In this document: positions 59,201 to 64,000 of the stretch, piece by piece
How the letters are laid out: the number at the start of each line of letters is the position of its first letter
How positions within the stretch are numbered: position 1 is the stretch's first letter
Assembly: GCF_002575655.3 (NCBI RefSeq)
Contig: NC_053037.3
Coordinates: 145,959,207 to 146,023,206 of the forward strand
From: Aegilops tauschii subsp. strangulata
Taxonomy: Eukaryota; Streptophyta; Magnoliopsida; Poales; Poaceae
Reading direction: 5' to 3'
DNA: 64,000 bases
The notes under the pieces: model-generated
The model's input: only the letters and a program-made list of their open reading frames with translations
What the model was told of the DNA's origin: nothing
Database searches by the model: none
Position numbers and translations under genes: made by a program

Positions 59201-62098
59201 GCTTGGTCCTCGGATGATCGACGGTGACCTCGGATTTATTCTTCAAGTGGTATCATGATCGAGGTTCAAAGGAGGTCGCAGTTGTTGATAAAGAGGAAGG
59301 ATCAGGAGATGCAGCCGGCAGCGGTGTGGTTCTTAGCGAGATCGAGAAAAACGAAGATCAAAGACAGACGCGTGTGCACGTGGTAGCAACAGAATTCAGC
59401 AGCAGGCGAGGCGTACGTCGATCGAAATTGATAGATCGGTCGGGCGAGCGTTCAGGCAGCAGCGCACATGACTCGGCGACAGGCAACAAGCTAGGCGGGG
59501 CTGCTAGGGCAAACTGCGAGCGACCTGGCAACGTGCCTGGTGTGGCTACAGGCGGATGGGGTCGGGCGGAGGCCAAGTAGCACCAGATGCTGTTGGGCTG
59601 GCCGATTTGGGCCATGGGCCAAGGGCGTGCAAAGCTGGAGACTGTTGCAAGGCTCAGCCGTTGTGAGCTACATACGAGATTTGTTTTTGAAACAAAAGTG
59701 GACCGGGTCCTCGTATATGACGTGGAAGAGGCAAAAGCAACACATCGAATCGGCGGAAAGAAAATCCATCAGATTATCCATCGGAATAGCAGGAGCGTTG
59801 GCAAAGCAAGGCAACGGCCAGCATTGTAATTAGTGCCAAGGGAGCTGCCCATCGCGTGAAGACCAGGAGGTCTTTTTTGGCTGGAGTTGTGCACGGAAGT
59901 GCTTGTGTACTTCGGCGTCGCGGGGATAGCTTAGGTATTTTTCTCGCAGGGTCAGCCGTACAAAAACTATGGCGCCAACAGGTACCAGGTTAGAGGTGGT
60001 GAAGTTTGTGGGACTGAAAACCTTGGGTTATGGCAGACAGAGTTGAAAGATTTGTTGGCGCAATAGGGATGCTTGAAGGGGTTGCAGGAAATCATGTCAG
60101 CTAAGACGGAATTATCATGTGATGATGGAAATTCGTAGAAGATGATTTGAGAGCCTCGAGCGTGTCGTACAGTCGAACGAGTTCGGCTAGGTTGGACTAC
60201 GCAGTCTGACGGATCGACGCAAGTCGGTTGGTACAGAAGACGGTGGTGAGATCGGCGATGACGACATAGGAGCGTGATGCTGATAGTGACCGACTTCTGG
60301 GGCGTGGAAACACGTGGTGCAGGCCCGAGGGCTTGTGTGGCTTCGACAAGACTATGGCGCGGGGTTGATTCAAGACGGTGCACATGAGTTTGGAGTCGAC
60401 GAGGCGCGGGGTGGCACGTACAACCACCATGGAGTCATGTTGAAGCTGGAGCTGAAGTTTGGAAGACTTCACTCGGTGCTGATTGAGGGGCTACGGCGTA
60501 AGTCGACAGAGAGTCGAAGCCTATTCAGCAGGAAAAAGCGAGGGACACGTAGTTCGGACTGAAACCCAATGGTCTGATGGAAGCTTGAAACTCGTCATCG
60601 GTCGGTGATGATCGGTGGTACTCTACAGTGGGGGTTGAGTGGTGTGGGTCGCGACCCTTGAGACTCAACCGGGGCAGCGGAGGCTCGACGCGGTAATAGC
60701 GGCGAGGCGTGCGGTATGCACGGGACATGGAGACGGGCCAGGGCTCTGGTGGTCATGCATGTGATGAGACAACTGTGAATTTGACTCGGGATGACTAAAA
60801 GCAATGGTGAAATTCCTTCTAGTTTCAGACATGCAGTCAAGAAATGAGCAGTGATGTTGAGTTCAGGTAACTCTTATATGTGACACCAATATGTGAGTTG
60901 TTCATTGTCACGCAGATCAGTGATTGGTGTGTGATGGCGTTGACGGATACTCTGGAAGTTAGGAGCACAAACAAGAGTAACAAGGAACTTAATTTTGCTC
61001 GAGTATTGACTGTGGCCAAGAAAAGAGGACTACAAGTTGCAGATGGAGTCACATGGAGTCTTTGAAGTAGCAGCGATACTCATGGGATAAGCTCAAGTCC
61101 AATGTACATGGAAGTTTGACGCATGAACAAATCCAGGGTAGTGGAGTATATTCGCCAAGGTGTAGTTTGTTGGAGTTGTGTCGAATATAATGTACAAGGT
61201 AGGTTACAGTTGGACTTGTAGTTGTACTGTGTTTAGATAGGACATGGAGTCGTGTCCTAATAGGACACTTGTATCCTAGGCCTTTCATATATAGCGGAGG
61301 TAGACACACGATGTAACCTATGCCAACATAATAGCACCGAAACGCAGGGGAAGCCGGTGGCATGTGCCGGCGTCCAGGGCGACCGTGTGCGGTATTGTGA
61401 CGGTGTCACGGGAAGGAGCGTCCGTAGTCATGCCCCGGGATGTAGCCATATCAGTGAACATCGTTAACAAATTTTGGTGTCGTGCTCGTGTGATTGCTTG
61501 GTTCTCGGATGATCGACGGTGGTCTCGGATTTATTCTACATTATTGAAATCTTAAAAAAACTTATATTTAATACGGAGGGAGTAGATGTAATTTCTGAGT
61601 TCGGCACTACTTTTTCAGCCATCTTTGTAGACGAGAAGGATATGAGTATGCTGACCATAAGAGCCGTGGAGGACCCACGAACGCTTGACAAGATCCTGCA
61701 CGTGCGCCCTCCCGCCAACATGCGCTCCTTCGGCCAGCTCCTCCATCTCCTGGAGAAGAAAACCGGCAGGACGTTCGAGAGGCACTACGTCACCGAACAG
61801 GAGCTCGCCAAGAAAATCCAAGGTAGCTTCCTATCAATTCATCCGTACATGGTAGCTAGTTACATATGAAATGGTGTGTGATCGTCTACAAATCGAGCTG
61901 ATCGTCTTCGCCGGGGCTCTAAATGCAGAGGCTCCGTTCCCTCTCAACTTTCAGCTGGCGATGGTGCACTCGACGCTGGTGCACGGCGGGGCGGGCGAGC
62001 GCGCCGTCGACCCGGCCGTCGACGTGGAGGCGACGCAGCTGTACCCGAACATACAGTTCGCCACGGTGGAGGAGTGCCTGGATGGCCTTCTTCTCTGA
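47039..62098 (+). CDS. Isoflavone reductase / PCBER-like NADPH-dependent reductase (NmrA-like family), five exons
   Basis: Proposed exons are 47039-47215, 47333-47479, 57963-58209, 61619-61822 and 61929-62098. All introns have GT-AG ends (phases 0, 0, 1, 1) and the splice gives 945 bp, 314 residues, the normal length for this family. The dinucleotide-binding motif GGTGNIG lies at residues 8-14 and Arg33 fits NADPH preference. FVPSEFG follows at 110-116, and Lys138, in SKLRVRRAI, aligns with the catalytic Lys of PCBER. The C-terminal part reads AIFVDEKD, then LYPNIQFATVEECLDGLL. Such enzymes are soluble and reduce phenylpropanoid-type substrates; the exact substrate cannot be told. SYWAIGLLF replaces the usual AGFFAGY-like substrate-loop motif. 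No stop or frameshift is seen. The introns have grown to 15 kb by transposon insertion. Confidence 0.9.
47333..47479 (+). CDS. Reductase gene, exon 2
   Basis: It follows GCATGCAG and encodes residues 60-108 (GDMNDHGSLVAAIKQHGEVV through KEAGDVK), then GTACAT. VVISAVGH is the conserved strand after the cofactor fold. Confidence 0.9.
47480..48120. other. Start of intron 2 of the reductase gene
   Basis: Low-complexity, T-rich intronic sequence with no supported gene. The stretch AATTGTCTGTGCGTTGCAACGG near 48085-48108 is a motif I have seen repeatedly in grass intergenic DNA, but I cannot assign it to an element. Confidence 0.4.
48122..48317. repeat. Stowaway MITE cluster with three arms
   Basis: An inner unit at 48187-48264 (78 bp, flanked by TA) has perfect ends CTCCCTCCGTCCCATAATGTA and its near complement. 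To its left, CTCCCTCTGATTCATATTAATT (48124 on) looks like the start of another Stowaway unit. To its right, ACGTCTTACATTATAGGACGGAGGGAG ends at 48315 before TA. The cluster is probably one or two MITEs with another inserted or duplicated inside. Confidence 0.75.
48364..48508. repeat. 57 bp tandem repeat, about 2.5 copies
   Basis: ATTTTACTCCATTTAATACT starts at 48364, 48421 and 48478, an exact 57 bp period. The first two copies are essentially identical and the third is truncated with substitutions. This indicates a recent duplication. Confidence 0.92.
48718..48963. mobile_element. Tourist-like (PIF/Harbinger) MITE
   Basis: The 246 bp element is flanked by TAA at 48715-48717 and 48964-48966, the 3 bp target of Harbinger elements. 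Its ends are GGCCTCCTTTGATT and, inverted, GGGCCTCTTTGGTTC. It has no coding capacity. Confidence 0.8.
48985..49063. mobile_element. Stowaway MITE, decayed
   Basis: A 79 bp unit between TA dinucleotides starts CTCCTCCCATCCCATAATAT and ends ATATTATGAAACGAAGGAAG. The inner AAGAACGTTTTTGACA and its complement are typical of this family. Confidence 0.75.
49064..50100. other. Intron 2 sequence with possible MITE-like segment
   Basis: No gene is supported. From about 49424 to 49720 the sequence has MITE-like features (GAGAGCATGGCATGGTTAAT on the left; inverted, GAGTCAGAGCAACTACAATA on the right), but the ends match too weakly to claim borders. Confidence 0.3.
50120..50480. repeat. Short repeat family with direct and inverted copies
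   Basis: The motif TCTAAGCAATAATTCATTTT plus GGATAATATAAATAATT occurs near 50128, 50224 and 50271 in the same direction. It occurs inverted near 50422-50478 (TTGCTTAGATACCATGAATT, then ATTTATATTATCCTGAAAATG). The pair could form a long hairpin. It may be a MITE with internally duplicated ends. Confidence 0.7.
50578..54895 (-). repeat. Solo LTR, 4.3 kb, of a chromovirus-like Gypsy family
   Basis: On the minus strand it starts TGTCACACCCTGATTTTC and ends GGGTCCCCACA. AAAAG flanks both sides (50573-50577 and 54896-54900). No polypurine tract or primer-binding site adjoins either end and there is no internal region, so this is a solo LTR left by recombination between two LTRs. It contains CACGGCTATTCGAATAG (about 51273) and GTACTCGCAAGCAA (50954), both shared with the chromovirus LTRs at 28806 and 28457. 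The GC-rich part (about 52550-53600) gives spurious frames. It lies in intron 2. Confidence 0.88.
54904..55540 (+). repeat. Non-LTR-like repeat tail, copy A
   Basis: The sequence ends in CTCTCCCCCCAAAAAA and contains TCGATGATGGTTGTTGCTCT and GCGTTGGTCCTTTGGGGCCT. Copy C has matching pieces in the same order. The A-rich 3' end and lack of terminal repeats suggest a LINE 3' end or a SINE-like element; I cannot tell which. No reverse transcriptase is present. Confidence 0.5.
55735..55915 (-). repeat. Non-LTR-like repeat tail, copy B, inverted
   Basis: Reverse-complemented, this matches the last 150 bases of copy A: CCAGTGCTTATAGTCGTC, then CTTGATGT, then GATGAATAGATC and the C-rich/A-rich end. 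It is a 5'-truncated copy in the opposite direction. Confidence 0.6.
55916..56844. other. AT-rich intron sequence
   Basis: No open frame or recognisable element. It contains the short stretch TAGGTCACCTCTGATTTGGT near 56396, which I cannot assign. Confidence 0.4.
56845..57425 (+). repeat. Non-LTR-like repeat tail, copy C
   Basis: It shares with copy A the order GTGGTGATGATGTCC, TTCGTCGATGATGATTGTTG, GTGTGTTGGTCCTTGAGGAC and AGCATGACGGTTTTCCGGCT, and ends near GTTGATAGATTATTAAACAA. Divergence from copy A is considerable. Confidence 0.5.
57643..57803. mobile_element. Stowaway MITE in intron 2
   Basis: A 161 bp element between TA dinucleotides with ends CTCCCTCCGTTCCTAAATAT and, inverted, the same sequence with minor change (ATATTTAGGAACGGAGGGAG on the + strand). 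It lies 159 bp upstream of exon 3. Confidence 0.9.
57963..58209 (+). CDS. Reductase gene, exon 3
   Basis: It follows ATACTGCAG and starts RFVPSEFGCD, the family's usual exon start, and ends GDEKSR plus one base before GTAAGC. It carries the catalytic Lys138. It lies 10.5 kb from exon 2. Confidence 0.9.
58352..59245 (+). repeat. 5' LTR of the intron 3 element, with an insertion
   Basis: It starts TGTTGGAGTTGTGTCG and ends GATTTATTCTTCA. The LTR is interrupted at 58511-59030 by a TIR element. Confidence 0.88.
58511..59030. mobile_element. TIR DNA element inside the 5' LTR
   Basis: The ends carry GCCTGTTCGGCAAC (58512-58525) and its exact complement GTTGCCGAACAGGC (59016-59029), a 14 bp inverted repeat. 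The 520 bp interior has no transposase. The flanks TATGCCAA and CATAATAGCACC join to the exact empty site seen in the right LTR (61318 on), leaving no obvious target duplication. The superfamily is therefore unresolved (Harbinger- or hAT-like). Confidence 0.75.
59246..61167 (+). other. Interior of the intron 3 LTR element
   Basis: It has a frame of 118 codons (59224-59580) with no recognisable domain, and otherwise no protein-like sequence on either strand. It is most simply read as a non-coding carrier interior. Confidence 0.55.
61168..61540 (+). repeat. 3' LTR of the intron 3 element
   Basis: It starts TGTTGGAGTTGTGTCG and ends GATTTATTCTACA, 373 bp, uninterrupted. It provides the empty-site reference for the TIR insertion. 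Confidence 0.9.
61619..61822 (+). CDS. Reductase gene, exon 4
   Basis: It follows CTTTTTCAG and encodes AIFVDEKDMSMLTIRAVEDP through TEQELAKKIQ, ending one base into a codon before GTAGCT. The polypyrimidine acceptor is good even though a MITE end lies only 36 bp upstream. Confidence 0.9.
61929..62098 (+). CDS. Reductase gene, exon 5
   Basis: It follows AAATGCAG and encodes EAPFPLNFQLAMVHSTLVHG through CLDGLLL and a TGA at 62096-62098. The C-terminal LYPNIQFATVEE is the conserved end motif of the family. Confidence 0.9.
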
Positions 62099-62280
62099 CT
62101 CTGACTGAGACTGGAAGAGCCGGTGTGCGAGCTGTGATGTTACATCGGCCGTTATCTTATCGCCGGCTTGTGTGGTTTCATTTCATTCAAGTTACATTGT
62201 CATGTGATGTGTCAAAAAGATCCCTAAAATCAAGATCCTCGTTTACGTCCACTCTCCATGTGCCATGTTAATCTAGTGCC
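62099..62280 (+). other. Likely 3' untranslated region of the reductase gene
   Basis: Unique-looking sequence following the TGA. No clear AATAAA signal is visible, so the end of the transcript cannot be placed. Confidence 0.4.
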
Positions 62281-63090
62281 CATTTGGAACTCTAGTTATG
62301 CGTCTCGTCGAATCCGGTTTCGCTCGTGGCACTAGAGGGAGAAGTGTCTTCGCCCACAGGGCCCGTGGGTGTGCTAGCCCAGTTCGCGGCCGCGCGTTCG
62401 CTGCTTCATTTTACCGTTCGTTTTTCCTCTTGTTTTTCTTTGTTTTGTTTTTTCTTTTCGGGTTCTTCATGTTTTTCTGGATTTTTTTTCTTTCCGGTTT
62501 TTTTCTTTCACTAAAAGCTGATGAGAAATTTTTCAATAAAAGGTGCACAAAATTTTCAGAAAATGATTACATTTTGAATTTTATTTTTTGAAAAAAGGTT
62601 GAAATTCCACATTTTGGTCGTAATTAAAAAAGTAGTTTTTACTTTCTAAATCTTGTTCCAAAAATTTAGCATTTTTTAGAAGATACGTTCATGTTTCCAA
62701 AAATAGTTCCTTTTTCAAAAATTTACTTTTTAAAAAATTATTCACAATTCATAAAAATAGTTGGGAATCCGAAATTTGTTAGTGATACTAAAAAATGTTC
62801 ACATTTTTAAAAAATAATCCATGTTTCCAAAAAGCTTTCATACTTTTCAAATTTTGGTCGATTTTTAAAATATGTTCACTATTCAAAAAATTAGTTCATA
62901 ATCCGAATTTTTTTCACAATTTTACAAAAACAGATTTTTTTTGAAGTAATCACGTTTTAAAAAAATCACGTTTTCCAATTTTATCCACTTTTCAAAAGGT
63001 ACTAAAAGACAACACCGGTTTTTTGGGGTGAAAAAAAGACAAAAAACATAAGAAGAAAATTATAAAAAGTAGCTTCTTTCGCAAAGTGGG
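62281..63090. repeat. AT-rich low-complexity repeat
   Basis: Many loosely repeated units of the type TTTTCAAAAATT, TTCACATTTTT and CATGTTTCCAAAAA, without fixed period. This kind of sequence is common in Triticeae intergenic DNA and inside DNA transposons. I find no terminal repeats. Confidence 0.5.
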
Positions 63091-64000
63091 CCAGCCCATT
63101 TGTGTAGGCTTCAGCGAACCCACTCCTAGTTGATGCACAAGCTCTCCGGGGAGGATGTGTCCTAGGATATCGCTTCGTTCCCAACTGCCTTGCACAGGCG
63201 ATTCGGAGGCGACAGTTTCCTCTGGTGAACTCCGGCAACGCAGCGGCTTCTGTCCTCCTCTATTCGTTGCTTCAGCAACGCGAAGCAGCGGATGGAGGGG
63301 GGCTCCTGTTTGTTTCCGTGTTGTTCCAGGTAGGATCATTGTTCTGTTTGGTGGTGCCGGGACGGTGAGGACGGCTCCACGTCGAGTAAATTTGCCTTGA
63401 TTTCTTTCTCACCACAGCGATGCTCTCCATGGCATCGACGAAGGGCCGGTGGTTTTGTGTACTTGTCTTTCTCTCGGGGTGGCGAGTTCAGTTTTTCTAT
63501 CCGTGGATGGTGGTCGCTGCATGTTTGGTCGCTGCATGTTGCAGCGACGGCATCATCCGGGGTGAAGTGGTATTCCTGAAACTGGGATGATGGCTTGTAG
63601 GCGGCGGATCCGGTTTTGTTCCCCACCCTTGTCGACGCGGTGCAGTGGATTCGGGTCCAGGCTAGCACGGGGACAATCTCCGGCCGGTGCGCCACAGCGA
63701 TATGTGCCTTGCTGCTCGCAGCGGGCCTGTTCTTCAGTTCTAAAAGCCTCTTTGGCGATGGCGCGGCCATGGATCTTGCAACGATGGAAGCTGGGCTTTA
63801 GTCGTGATGAGCCTCTCGACGACTAAGAAACTTGGAGGCAATCACTAGTTTAGATGTGTGCGAAACCCCAATGAACCTTCTTGTAATCTTCTTTGTATTT
63901 GGACTTAGTCTGCAATGTTTCCAGAAAATCTGTTTTTCCCTGGCACTTCTACTATTTTCTGTGTGCACATGTTCTTGTAACTCGGTTATTGTTTAATGAA
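63091..64000 (+). other. Probable repeat tail at the right edge
   Basis: GC-rich sequence with short frames only. Its composition and the closing stretch (CTTGTAATCTTCTTTGTATT, then GTTTAATGAA at the window edge) resemble 3' regions of plant non-LTR elements, but I see no reverse transcriptase and no defined end. It could equally be the edge of a diverged gene. Confidence 0.3.

Larger units (their letters stand above)
58352..61540 (+). mobile_element. Small non-autonomous LTR retrotransposon in intron 3
   Basis: The LTRs are 374 bp (left, after removing an insertion) and 373 bp (right). TTATT flanks both ends (58347-58351 and 61541-61545). The primer site GTGGTATCATGATC at 59247 resembles the initiator-Met type, and CCAAGGTGTAGTT precedes the right LTR as a Copia-like polypurine tract. 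The 1.9 kb interior encodes no protease, reverse transcriptase or integrase that I can see. A 160-base LTR sample has 7 differences, about 4 percent. It is probably a non-autonomous Copia-type element; the family is unknown to me. Confidence 0.85.
58241..61582. mobile_element. Stowaway MITE split by an LTR retrotransposon
   Basis: The left arm 58241-58351 starts CTCCCTTCGTTTTTAAATAT after a TA. The right arm 61546-61582 ends ATATTTAATACGGAGGGAG before a TA. Together they make 148 bp, a normal size for Stowaway. The two arms are separated by a complete LTR element with its own target duplication TTATT. The MITE starts 31 bp after the exon 3 donor and ends 36 bp before exon 4. Confidence 0.85.

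Noticed and set aside
59224..59580. 118-codon frame as a gag or host gene
   Set aside because: It begins inside the LTR, crosses the primer site and shows no gag, zinc knuckle or other motif.

Overview
The window is nuclear DNA from a large-genome grass, most likely wheat or another Triticeae species. The evidence is TE families recognised from memory: BARE/WIS/Angela-type Copia elements, an Athila-lineage element with a tRNA-Asp primer site, chromoviruses with giant LTRs, and Stowaway and Tourist MITEs, all nested in the usual Triticeae way. There is one convincing host gene, and it is spliced. No tRNA, rRNA or CRISPR array was found. Family names rest on recalled signatures, not on a database search.

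Layout, left to right. (1) 1-15611 is a stack of partial elements that continue beyond the left edge: the 3' part of a decayed + strand Copia (1-5943), inside the 3' part of a + strand Tat-lineage Gypsy carrying an antisense ORF (5944-8556), inside a - strand Copia (8557-15611) whose LTR also hosts a hAT-type element (13786-14496). (2) 15612-46241 holds a Harbinger transposase pseudogene cut in two by a 29.4 kb nest. The nest is a Copia (16194-45618, TSD CTTGC), holding an Athila-like non-autonomous element (22183-42913, TSD GCCAT), holding a chromovirus (27983-41665, TSD ATAGA). LTR divergence estimated by eye falls in the same order as the nesting (about 6, 3 and 2 percent).

(3) 47039-62098 (+) is a five-exon gene for an isoflavone reductase / PCBER-like NmrA-family NADPH reductase. 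Its 945 bp of coding sequence splices to 314 residues with no lesion that I can see, while its introns have been inflated to 15 kb. Intron 2 (10.5 kb) holds a 4.3 kb solo LTR (TSD AAAAG), several MITEs, a 57 bp tandem repeat and non-LTR-like tails. Intron 3 (3.4 kb) is a Stowaway MITE split by a small LTR retrotransposon (TSD TTATT), whose left LTR is in turn split by a TIR element. Without these, intron 3 would be about 67 bp. (4) 62099-64000 is the 3' flank, AT-rich sequence and a probable repeat tail.

The TE coding regions all carry stops or frameshifts, so none looks autonomous as it stands. The points most worth following are the expression and splicing of the reductase gene, the antisense ORF of the Tat element, the extra ORF upstream of gag in the chromovirus, and the LTR core shared by the chromovirus and the solo LTR.
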